DNA of 64,000 nucleotides from Ophiosphaerella korrae. Its lineage: Eukaryota; Ascomycota; Dothideomycetes; Pleosporales; Phaeosphaeriaceae. This document shows, in pieces, positions 1 through 11,124 of this stretch. The translations under genes were made by a program, and so were the position numbers. Position 1 is the stretch's first letter, and each line of letters begins with the position of its first letter. The stretch is from the NCBI GenBank assembly GCA_028456385.1, contig JALNQF010000178.1, forward strand, positions 26,016-90,015, in the 5' to 3' direction. The notes beneath the pieces were generated by a model. It was not told the DNA's origin, did not search any database, and was given only the letters and a program-made list of their open reading frames with translations.

Positions 1-592
1 AAGACTTACTATAGTAATATTAAACGCCTTATTTAAGTCTAGCTTAGCTTCTAGAGCTACTAACTACTTAGCTAATTTCTTATTATTTAAGGCTTTTATT
101 TTATAAAGACAAAAGAGATAAGCTTAATTCTTTACTAGCTTACTTTACGTAAGCTCCTAGATACGCTTACGCTTAGCTTTAGCCTCTATAATTTAAGATA
201 GTAATTTCTCTTAAGTCTAGTTAATAGCTTTCCCTATTATTATTAAGCCTAGATACAAGAATAAGTATAATAAACCTATACTTAGAAAGAGAAATACTAG
301 ATATATTATAAGAACTATATATATTTATATAAATATATACTTTATAAGCCTTACTATTATTTATAGAAATAATATAAAGAAGAGACTTAAGGTTTAACTT
401 AAGAGAAGTATAACAAGAATAAAGAAATATTTTAATACTATTACGTAACACGTAATTAGTAAGGAGGTAGTAATAACGTATAGACAAAATAAGTATAAGG
501 GAAGATAAAGAACTTTATATTAATAAAGAAACTAGACTAATAACTTTAGCTCTAAGACGAGAAAACTAGGACCTACTTAAAAGAGGAGATAG
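1..592. other. RIP-degraded AT-rich sequence, unidentified remnant
   Basis: Very AT-rich sequence with almost no CA or TG dinucleotides on either strand, as expected when CpA has been converted to TpA on both strands. Minus-strand reading of roughly 1-250 gives a lysine/leucine-rich, coding-looking stretch broken by stops, so a dead coding region probably runs off the left edge. The open stretch 221-487 on the minus strand is compositional. I could not assign a family. Confidence 0.5.
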
Positions 593-1020
593 TATTATAG
601 GTGTAATAGAGGAAATTAAGATAGAACTAATTAGTCTTAATCTAGGCGCTAACAAAGTATAAGACAAGTAAGGTAATAACTTTAATTAGGAGACTATATA
701 TAACTAGGATACCTAGGCTAATCTATAATCTATAGACTCTTAGTAACTATAGATTATAGATTAAAATAATCTATAATCTACTAAGTTTTAGTAACTATAG
801 ATTATAGATTATAATAAGTATATAGTTAGTAGAATATATATTATTAAGATAGTATTAGTAATTTAATCTTTTAACTATAGAACGCTAGTACAAGATAGTT
901 ATAAAATATCTTCTACTATTTATAGTTATTATAGATCTTAATATAAGCTTTTGTTATTACTTCTTAATCTACTAACTCCTAATATAAGTGCCTATAGTTG
1001 ATAATAGGTAGCCTATAATA
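593..1020 (+). repeat. LTR-like repeat, copy A (inverted relative to copies B and C)
   Basis: A 428-bp unit that is the reverse complement of 5864-6289 and 62470-62898 apart from C/T and G/A differences. Its ends read TATTATAGG and CCTATAATA, consistent with RIP-mutated TG...CA LTR termini. It contains repeated AATCTATAATCTATAG motifs. The five bases outside (GATAG) do not match those inside (TAGTA), so there is no visible target duplication for this copy. Confidence 0.75.
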
Positions 1021-4000
1021 TAGTAGCTATACCTAATTGTTCTAGTTATAGTTAAGGTAGTATCTTAGATATTATTCTACTATCTAATTTATTTATTTAG
1101 ATTATCTATCTATTTATAGATAATATACTATAGATATTATATATTATATTCTTAATTACGCTATTATTATTCTCTATAGTTTTAATATAAATTATATATC
1201 TTTATCTATAATAATTTTATCTAGTAGTCTATATTAACTAATTATAGTTCCTAGGACCTAGTATATAGTAACTTCTATTCTACTTTTTTCTTTATATAGT
1301 CTAAAGTATAAATACTTTATAAGTTTATCTACTATTATTAGGATTCTATTATACTTAACCTTTAATATTAAGTCTTTAGACTTTAGTAGTTTTGTAATAA
1401 AGTCTATTGTAATAACTTTCTATAGTTATTCTAGTATTTCTACTAGTTATAATATCTTATATAGTATATATCTATTATACTTATTCTTCTAGTATTTTAT
1501 ATAGTCTTGTAGTACTTCTATTACTAATTATTTTACTTTTAGGATATAATAGTCTTGTAGTAGTCTATCTAATATTTTTTTAATACCTTAGTAACTATAT
1601 ACTAGTAATTTATAGAATTATTATATAAATTCTTTTTAAATTTTCTTTAGAATATATATTTTTCTATAAGCTTATATAAATCCTTCTTAGATTTCTAGTT
1701 TTTTTATTTCTTTAGATACTTCTTACGTTATTTTCTAAATCTATTTGTCTAACTTACTACTCGTTCTTTTAAGTATTATAGCTATCTTAAGTATATTTAG
1801 GACTAGATATCTTTCTTTATTCTTTACTAGAACTATACTAGTAGTACTTATTTCTTCTTATAAGTCTAGTCTTCTACTAAAAGTATCTATAAATTAATTG
1901 TCTTTCCCTTTTATATATATAATTTCTAAGTTAAATATTAATAAGTATTCTTACTATCTTATATAGTATTATAATAATTCCTTATTTATTATAAATTTTA
2001 TAAAGTTCTTGTAGTCTATATAAACCTTTATCTAGTACTTTACTCTTTATAGGTATACTCTCTATTATTTAAATACTTTATAGATTACTAGTATCTCTTT
2101 ATTATAGATTAAGTAATTAAGCTCTACTATCTTTATCTTCTTAGAGAAGTACTTAACTAAGTATTTCTTTTTAGTCTCTAAGTCTTCTTATATTAGTACT
2201 ATTCTATAAACTAAGTTAGATATATCTATTTTTACTATTACTAGTAGGTCTAGGTTATATATTCTAATAACTAGGTTTTTTATAAACTTTTTCTTAATCT
2301 TATTAAATACTTTATTATATTCCTATATCTATTTAAATAGTGTATCTTTCTTTATAAGTCTTGTAATAGATTCTATATCTTTAAACTATCTTACTATTAA
2401 CTTTCTATAAAAATTTACTAGTCTATAGAATTATTATACTTCTTTTAAGTTCTTTAGTGTTAGCTATTTGTTAATTAATTTAATTTTCTCTAGGTTAATC
2501 TTAATTTTTCTTAGTTTAATAATAAACCCTAGAAAATCTATTTTCTTTATATAGAACTCGCATTTTCTTATTTTAAAAAATATTTTAGCTTTTACTAGCT
2601 TTTCTAGTACTTTATATATATATTATATATATTCTTCTTTTATTTCTAAGAATATAAGGATATTATCTAGGTATATAAATATAAATATATCTAAGTACTC
2701 TCTTAGTACTATATTAATTCTTTCTTAAAATACTACTAGTATATTTATTAAGCTAAAAGGTATAACTAAGTATTTATATAGTCCCTATTATATTCTAAAC
2801 GCTATTTTCTATTTATCGCCTATTTTAATTCTAATTTAGTAGTAAGTGTTCTAGATATCTAGTTTTATAAAGATTGTTACTTTTTATAGTTTATCTTATA
2901 TTGTATTTATTTATAGTAATAGGTATTAGTTCTTACTTATAACTACGTTAGTTTTTCTAAAGTCTACGTAAGATCTTTTATTATTTATCTTTTTCTTATC
3001 TATAAAGATAAGTCTATATACTACTATAGATTTAGATTCTTTTATCTATCTCTTTTTTATTATATTTTAAATAAACGCTTGTTTAATTTTTAACTCTTTT
3101 TCTATCTTCTAATAGACTAGGCTCTATCTTATATCTTTTTCTTCTTTAGTTTCTATTACTAAGTCCTATAGCTAATACTCTAGAAGATAATCTTTAGGCT
3201 CTATAAGTTATTCTTCCTATTTCTTGTATTCTTTAGGGAATTTTCTTTTACAAGTACTTATATTAGCTTTTAATATATCTATTCTACTATAACTAATTTT
3301 TCTAGTTCTCTAATTAATATATAGGTTAGTTATCTATAACTATAGTATACCTAATATTATATTTTATTTATTATTAATTGTTATTATATCTATAACTATA
3401 TTCTTAATTTCTAGTCCTTCTAACTTTAGTATTAAAGGTACTATCTTAAACTATATAAGTTTTTAGAATAGTTTTCCTTTAATTATACTTAGTTATTAAG
3501 GGTATTTCTTTATTATATATTTTATTCCTTATATTTCTATAAACTTCTTTAATATAAAGTTCTTTATAGCTCTACTATTAATTATTAATTATACTTTTCT
3601 TTCTTAGTATATACTTATTTTTATAATATATAGTCTTCTTATACCTTCTAGCTTTTCTTACTTTAGTAACTTAGTAAATTATCTATCTTTCTAAGGCTAT
3701 AGGCTTATTTTAAGTTTATATTCTTTGTATTTTAGATATTTATTATATATATATTTATACTATAGTCTTCTTTAGATATATTTCTTAGATAGTTTTAGGC
3801 TAGGTCTTACTACTACGTATCTATCTTCTAGGGTTATTTCTTATCCTTAGATATTTTCTACTAGAATTACTCTAGTATAGTTATAGCCTCTTTTTCTTAT
3901 AAGCTATATACTATTATTTACTTTAGAGTTTCTATATATAATATAATTCTTGTCTAAGTATAATATCTATAATACTTTAAAATATACTAGGTATTTTAGA

Positions 4001-5863
4001 TCTATTATTTTATTATTTCCTTCTTAGTATTTACTTCTACTAGGCGTATCTATTATTAGAATATAGTATACTACTAGTACTCTAGGTATATAGGCTTTAT
4101 TAATCTATTACGTTTTTTTTATAAAGTACTACTACTCTTTTAGTATAAGTATTCTTTTTACTATAACTATATATTACTTTATTTATTCTTAAAATAGTAT
4201 AAACTTTATTTCTTTAGGATTACGTTCTTTCTAGTCTTTATACGCTTCCTCTATACTTATAACTAGTAAGTATTTTTAAATAAACTTCTATTCTTTATTT
4301 TATTCCTCTATATTTATTATTATATAGCTATTATAGCTATATATTATTAGTTAGGTATATTCTATACCTCTTATACTAACTTATTTCTTACTTTCTTATA
4401 GTCTTTTAGAAGAAGCTATAGTAGTCTCTTTATCTAGTACTAGTCTTTTAGCCTAGATTAATAGTACTAGGGGCTCTTCTCTTTCTAGATCTTCTACTAG
4501 TAAGCCTATTACTTAAGCTATCTCTTCTAGCTAAGCTTTTATTCTACTTTTTTTTATTATAGCTACTTTATATCTCTATTTCTATAGGAACTATACTACT
4601 TTCTATTTACTAGAAAAATATATATAGTAGTTATTATTATAATAAAAGGTTTAATAGAGTATTATATATTATACTTTTTTACTCCTAGCTACTTTCTCTT
4701 AAGGTTTAGCTTATACTTATAGTACTTCCTTCTTCTTTTTAGTTATTTTAAACTAAGTTTCTTTCTTTAAGTCTTTACTTTTATAGTCTTTTACAAAGTA
4801 TCCTAGTTTCCTATATTTATAATATACTATATCTTTTTTCTTTTTTAATTAGTATTCTTTTATATAGTAGCTTAGTTTACTATAGTTAAAGTATATAAAG
4901 TCTTTATTCTTTTTTTTCTTTTTATCTTTATTTACGTTAAAGACTATAGAGTCTCCCTTATTATAATTCTAGGTGTAACCTCTATATTTATTCTTCTTCT
5001 ATTCTTAAAGATTATTATTAATTTATATTACTTATTACTTTAGAGCTTCTAGTATTCTTAGTTTCTCTATATATATTATTTTGTATTAAATTTTTAAATT
5101 TAGTCTTTACTTAAATTATAATATTAAAGCTAACTTATTCTATTTTATATTTTATAATAGTTATTTAAATTATAATACGTACTTAAGAATACTCTAACTT
5201 TATATAAGTTTTTCTAGCTATTCTTTAGCTTATTAAGTAATATCTATATCTCTAAATACTACTCTTATTCGCTTAGTAAAGTACTTATAACTTCTAAAAA
5301 TAGCTCTAGTTTTATCTTTCTAGGTTATTAGAGAATATATTATATAATCTATCTAGTAAGGTTTATACTATCTTATTACGTCTTCTTTAAGGTATAGTCT
5401 AATATATATTACCTTCTTTTCTTTTATATTAAAGTATAGTACTTATATATCTATCTAGAGTTATACTAATATAATAAAAGGTTTTAGTTTTTCTTTAGTT
5501 CTATTAAATTTCTTAAAGACAAGTATCTTTAGTAGTTTCTTTATCGCGCTTATTACTAGGCGTTATATAATTAGTTCTATCTAATTCTATCCTTTAATAA
5601 TAGCTTTAATCTATACTTTATTCTATTTCGCGTAATCTTAAAGCTCTTTATTCTATATTTCTAAGGTATTAATTACTATCTTTATATCTTTTTTATCTAA
5701 AATCAAGTTATTAATTTAGTTCTTAATTATTTCTTATATAGTACTATTAGACTTATAGCTACTCTTAGAGGCTTTACTTATTTTAGTTAAACTTTCTACT
5801 ATTATATTAGCTAGACTATACACTACTTACGCTTTACTTCTTATAATAACTAAATTAGTAAAG
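1021..5863 (-). mobile_element. RIP-dead Ty3/gypsy retrotransposon internal region
   Basis: Read on the minus strand, gag-pol order is preserved with many stops. Around 4790-4890 two zinc knuckles are visible in which Cys codons have become Tyr (the spacing of C-x2-C-x4-H-x4-C is kept; TGC/TGT to TAC/TAT). Around 2800-2870 is the reverse transcriptase block beginning FTKLDI. Near 2650-2690 the catalytic YLDD reads YLDN. Around 1270-1420 is the integrase-type block with ITIDFITKLLKSKD and ILIIVDKLIKY. These substitutions are all explained by C-to-T changes at CpA on one strand or the other. The element cannot encode protein. The flanking LTR-like repeats are inverted rather than direct, which a simple insertion does not explain. 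Confidence 0.85.
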
Positions 5864-6289
5864 TATTATAAGCTACTTATTATTAACTATAAGTACTTAT
5901 ATAGAAGTTAGTAGATTATAAGTTAATAGTAAAAGCTTAAAAGAGATTTATAATAACTTATAAATAATAGAAGATATTTTATAACTATCTTGTATTAGTA
6001 TTCTATAGTTAAAAGATTAAATTACTAATACTATCTTAATAATATATATCCTATTAACTATATACTTATTGTAATCTATAATCTATAGTTACTAAGATTA
6101 GTAAATTATAGATTATCTTAATCTATAATCTATTAATACTAAGAGTATATAGATTATAGATTAACCTAGGTATCTTAGTTATATATAGTTTCCTAATTAA
6201 AGTTATTACTTTACTTATCTTATACTTTATTAGCGCCTAGATCGAGACTAATTAGTTCTATCTTAATTTCTTCTATTATACTTATAATA
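5864..6289 (-). repeat. LTR-like repeat, copy B
   Basis: A 426-bp repeat, reverse complement of copy A (593-1020) and in the same orientation as copy C (62470-62898). Its outer end abuts the truncated C-terminal part of the Fot1/pogo transposase remnant, suggesting that the LTR element inserted into, or recombined with, that transposon. Flanking pentamers (TAAAG inside, ACTTT outside) do not form a direct duplication. Confidence 0.75.
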
Positions 6290-7452
6290 ACTTTAGAGTT
6301 CTTTAGCTAGACTTTAGTTACCTTAAAAGCTTTTAAAATAGTTTCTTTTTTAAAAAAAGAGATCTAGGTAAACTAAAATAAAAAAAAGAAGTTACCTTTA
6401 GTAATTAGTATAAAGCCTTAGCTATAGTATAAGTAGTTTATAAGTTTAGATAAGTAAGTAGATAAGAGAAGCTTAAATATTACTATATTAAGTAGTTAGA
6501 AAGTATAAGTTAAATAAAGAAGAAAGATTACTAAGATAATTTTATTCTAATAGTAATACTTAATAAAATCTATAGTAATATAAGATCTATAGCTATCTAA
6601 GATTAGAAGTTAATAAAATCTTTATATACTCTTCTTAGTATAGTAATTAAATACCTATTTAAGCTATATAAGGCCTATTTTATTATTAGTCTATCTAGAA
6701 AGAGATAAAGTAACTAAGACTTAATATTTACTAGCCTTAATATCTTTAACTTAAGATAATTAAATATTACTCTATTTAGCTTAGTAGATAAGGCTAGGTA
6801 GTAGAGCCTCTCTATCTACTTTAATATAGGCTAGAATAGTTATCTATTTATATAAGCTATCTTAAAGTAAATCTCTTACTTCTTTTTTCTTTTACTTTTA
6901 CTTACTAAAGATCTTCTTACTTCTACTTATAATACTAATTAAGAAGCCCTTCTTATCTATATTATACGTATACTAAGGCTCTATCTTATACTAATCTATC
7001 TTCTAGTAGAGAAGATTAAAGTAAAGTCTATATTTAATCTCTAAATTAGCTTAGTAGTATATATAGTCTATACCTAATATCTACTAAGAGATAAGATAGT
7101 TCTTATTTTTATTAATAAAGCGCGTTACCTAGCCCTCTCTTATAGCCTCTTTTACTACGCTTAAAGTAAAATTTTATACTATCTTTCTTATAAGTAGTAG
7201 GCCTTTCTCTATAAGACTTTTAATATATTAAATAAGCTCTAGCTCTTGTTGTAGGCTTAGCTTGCGCTAGTTAATTCCTTTGACTGAACGTAGGGCTTGA
7301 CAACCCCGGTGCCTTCGAGACAACGTAGTTCTGCTTACACTATAGGTATTAGCAATCTTTTGATACAAAAAAGGTTCTCCTGGCTCTAGCAACTTAATTG
7401 CTGCAAGCGCGTCCTTAATTGCTCCCATTTTGATAGAGTTGTGGCTCGTCAA
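6290..7452 (-). mobile_element. Fot1/pogo-type DNA transposon, RIP-degraded transposase
   Basis: The minus strand from ATG 7452 encodes an N-terminal psq/CENP-B-like helix-turn-helix (IANTYSVSRTTLSRR). The reading continues below 7260 with many TAA/TAG codons but clear family blocks: GINxRKLSLQQELELI after the helix-turn-helix, then a YNIDKKGFLI block and an LLILDSYRSYITIDFI block that correspond to the DDE_1 catalytic region (NMDEKGF and LDGHGSH types). It ends near 6290 at LTR copy B, so the C-terminus is lost. The first 180 bases keep normal composition while the rest is RIP-mutated. A dead cut-and-paste transposase; the terminal repeat is perhaps at 7486-7517. Confidence 0.8.
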
Positions 7453-7485
7453 AGTTGGCGTTGAGTCTGGTGGTTTGGTGTTCGC

Positions 7486-7517
7486 CGGGCGTTACGCCGA
7501 GGCGGGCGTTACGCCGA
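7486..7517. repeat. Two copies of a 15-bp GC-rich palindromic motif
   Basis: CGGGCGTTACGCCGA occurs at 7486-7500 and again at 7503-7517. Each copy contains the near-palindrome GGCGTTACGCC. The position 34 bases upstream of the transposase start fits a terminal or subterminal repeat of the Fot1/pogo element, but the opposite end is destroyed so this cannot be confirmed. Confidence 0.5.
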
Positions 7518-8956
7518 CGGGCACGGTAAGAGCATCCGTTGGATCACTCGCCTGATACTTTGAACACATCAACTTCATATTCAAGTAACAGCTTTGCACA
7601 TTTATGACCTCTAGTCAAATGCTACAATCATATTTTTGTTTATATGAGGTAACAGGTATGGAAGAAGTAACAAGGTCTGAAACGCAATATTCTGCTCTAT
7701 AAAGCTACAGGAAGAATGCATAGAGAATATGAAATTCTACTCGCGTGCTGTAATTTGTTTGAAATATCATCCTCGAAATCAGCTTCTGTGAGCTATGTTA
7801 TCGCAATTGCACTTCACATAGACTTTACTAGTGTGTGCTCTACAAGTGGCTTACGATGGGTCCTACCCTACCTCAAACAGATTCGCATCTTGATCTATGC
7901 GCTTTAAGTGAGTTCCTAAGCAAGAACAATTACGTTTACTTATGGAGTGGAGAAATGAAGTCTTGAGATAGATATAAGTTTTTGGTTATGTTTCTTACTA
8001 GTGTTTGGTAGGGTCATCGTAGAATCTGACTACTCTCCCACTCTAACTGCTCGCTCGTTTGGTACGTTATAGTAAGGATTAGTGCGTAGATAGAAATAAG
8101 TAACACCTAGTCTCTTCACATGAGGATGTAGGTGGGGTGGGTAGCTGTAAGGTAACCTCGGGATAGCTCTACTCTACCTGCAATGTGCCAAATAACCTAC
8201 AAAAAGGTAAAGAATAAGGGAAAACTTATTCGGCCGTGCATCAAGCTTAAGATGTGAAAGTGAAAATTTAGTGCTCTAGTCTAAGGACCTACTTATACTT
8301 CTTATATCTAATAGAATGAGCAGAGATCTAAGTATAGGTCTAAGGTATCTACCTAGATATGAATATTTCTACGCCCCCGCGAGTAAATATTCCTTCGCTA
8401 AGAGTAAAAATCTAATGCTTATGAAACTTCCAAGAAGACTCGGTGATAAATAAACCTTTAGATTTCCTCATTCTTGCTCTTCTCGTATTTTGAGTTTAGC
8501 GCACTGCCGAATAAGTTCTCAAGAATAATTAACAACAGTTGATTATCTTTAGTAGAATATTACATATACGCTACAGCCAGTGTTCAGTCTGACAGTAGCG
8601 TTGAAGTACGATTGGTTAAAATACCGCTTACATTTGCTACCAATTCAGCCTGACTTGTTTATAGACACCGGTTGCAGTTACTCTGGGGACACGATAGGCT
8701 CGAGGTTTTGAAGGACTTATCGGATGGGGTTGGGCTAAGGAAGTCACTTTCAAGGTTTGGTGTCCAAGCTTACTCCCGACGCTGAATGTGGGCCTCTGCC
8801 CGATAGCAGGCCTCGGGGTCACTTTATAGTATCCTCCAGGCTCTATTTCATCAAAGCCTTTACCCTTGCCTTGCAAAATTGCTCTGGTCAGCTCTTCCAA
8901 ACTGTGTTTTCGGTAGGCAAATGTCTTTGCAAGCTACCACAGGCGTTCAATCATGA
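7518..8956. other. Non-coding or degenerate region
   Basis: Mixed composition with no gene I can support. Short open stretches (for example 7716-7907 plus, 8637-8900 minus) lack recognisable domains. AT-rich patches near 8280-8350 resemble mild RIP. I see no RNA gene. Confidence 0.4.
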
Positions 8957-11124
8957 GTGGCAATCGGAATAGGTGTCGGCGATGTTGCCGCTCTGTTTTC
9001 GTTGAGTAAAAGAGTAGGAAACTGGCTGAGTACTGCATCTGGAGACCGCGACTTCCTGGAGCTACTCGATCAGGATGAACTTGACATCATGCAAAGAGGC
9101 GGCTTGGTTAATCTTCTGCGATTCAACAAAGGCTGGGGATTTGAAATGTCACTCCTCGTCGACGGTGGACCTACAACCATTCGGGGTAATGCTACGAGCG
9201 ACAACCTCGAAAATCCTCGGCTCATTCACAGTAGTGGTAGTTTGCATCGTAGCCACTCTAGATGATTTTGCGGCTCCGGGCATCGCCAAATCCACTATTC
9301 GAGGTCTCCTTCTGGATTTCTTGTGAGCAACTAAATATTAAGATGATGTCGTAGCATCGCAATACAAACATCGTATCAACGCCTGGCGATCATCTGCTGT
9401 TATATGTGGATTGAGTTCTGAGGCACGGCACTTCCGAAAGAATTGATTCAACGAAGTGTTCTCATGGCAGGACCGATGCCTCGAGATGACTTAATATACC
9501 ATACGCGGTACTTCCTGAGGTGGCTTTTAGGAGAAAAGAATGAACACTATCGAACGTATTCATGTGATATCGCTGGAATCACCTCGTACCTGGCGCATCT
9601 CGGCATTGATATTTTAAGTATCGTCGGGCTGGGGGATCCTCTTATCACAACTCCATGTTGCCCGGAGTATACTTCAGACTTTGTGATAGCCCAACCTAGC
9701 GCACCATCTAGAATAGAAGCTCAAGGAACCCTATTCGTATCGCGACCACCTTCAATATCTGTCAATATTCAATATCCTGAAGAGCCCTAATAGAGTTCAT
9801 AGTTGACGTCGACACCGCCCTCAGGTGTAGAAAAGCGTGGCTGGAAGGCCGGACGGCCTCGAAGTTCGTTGCCCATCGCCCACTAACGGGTAATAATGAG
9901 AACAGTCACGATACAGGTAGTACACCAAATTGTCCTACACGACCTGGAGTGTTCCAGCTAGTTTCGACCATGCGCTTATTGTGAACAAGTTTGTCAAGGC
10001 CGGGAGGATTTTTCAACATGAGGAAACTGCAGTATTGACCTGACTGAAAACATAGACTATTGACGGAACAATTGGTAATGCGTATATATTTAGCTCTATG
10101 TTCACTGAGGAACCGATGGTTAACGCTTTTACAGTATTTCAGGCCTTTGTTATGGGATATTATTATGGCATATTTCTTCCCAAAATGGAGACACAGGGTC
10201 TTCAATTCCAAGTAGTTGATGACACTTGGGGATTCCGTTCAACGACCTTCCTCTGCAATATGCATATGCTGTATTTGCCTACTGATGTGCCGCCACAAGA
10301 GCATGGAGTTCGGATATTGCGACGCGGAGATGTCCTGAGCATTCTTTCTGCTTTGGTTCTAGATACACCCAACATCATTACTAGAATCAAAAAGTACTAT
10401 AATCATGATAGCTGGTGTCTGGGCATCATCAAAAAAAGGGCGTTGCTAACCCTCGAAGACTTGGTCTCTTACATGTTAGCGATACTTTGCGTGAAGTGTG
10501 GGGTGCTATGAGTGGTCGATGTACAGGACCTAGAATAGACCTGGATTTTACTTTCCACATAGAAGTCACTGGAATGGAGATCTAGAGACTTCCTTGCTTT
10601 GCGTACGGTACAGAGGGCGACGGATCGAGACCATAAACCGAAGTGATGCAGATATCCTGTTTCTCCGAGCACTTCAACGACTTCATGTAGAACCACAGGA
10701 CGATGACTCACCAACCGACTCACAATTAGCAGCAATAGAACTAATCGAGTGGGATGTATCAGATATCCTCAACAACTCGCCGCTTCCGAAAATCGACAGA
10801 GTCCCTATTATTCTCACATCGACATTGAATGAACGTCCTCGAATGCAATATTTTGTTGCTCAAGTATACGGTTACTATAATTTTGTGTGCGTAGCGCAAT
10901 TCCCTATACCAGCTGCAATGGTATCGCGATGTACGGTCACTAAAGATGGGTCATTCAGAGTAGCCGGTGATCAAAGTTGTATCGTTGTTGTCAAGTATGG
11001 AGACCCAAGTGGACAAGTGAAGCCTGATGACTGGCTGCTAGAGCACGTCGAGACAAAAGTAGCGAAAGCCCCGAAGAAGGCTACTTCGGTAAAATGGCAG
11101 GGAATGCTTGGGGACTCAAACTGA
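8957..11124 (+). pseudogene. Broken plus-strand gene of a large uncharacterised fungal family
   Basis: Successive plus-strand segments read as one protein only if frames are changed repeatedly. 8957-9265 begins with GVGDVAALFSLSKRVGNW and LLDQDELDIMQRGGLVNLLRF; 9075-9326 carries a hydrophobic FTVVVVCIVATLDDF segment followed by IAKSTIRGLLLDFL; 9443-9790 carries VLMAGPMPRDDL and GIDILSIVGLGDP; about 9795-9990 reads VDTALRCRKAWLEGRTAS; 10098-10511 carries NAFTVFQAFVMGYYYGIF and HGVRILRRGDVLSILSAL; 10594-11124 carries LCVRYRGRRIETIN and LNERPRMQYFVAQVYGYY. This order and spacing look like a membrane-associated protein of roughly 700 residues in a family I associate with hypothetical proteins of Pleosporales. 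Several stops and frame changes make it non-functional. Function unknown. Confidence 0.6.

Noticed and set aside
221..487. 88-codon minus-strand open stretch in AT-rich sequence
   Set aside because: Composition (Ile/Tyr/Ser/Leu) is what RIP-mutated AT-rich DNA gives in an unused frame; no domain.
1..7260. Possible mitochondrial or organellar insertion because of AT richness
   Set aside because: CpA/TpG depletion and recognisable transposon proteins explain it as RIP.
7486..7517. Possible CRISPR-like or regulatory repeat array
   Set aside because: Only two copies with a two-base spacer, in a eukaryotic genome; a transposon terminal motif is more likely.
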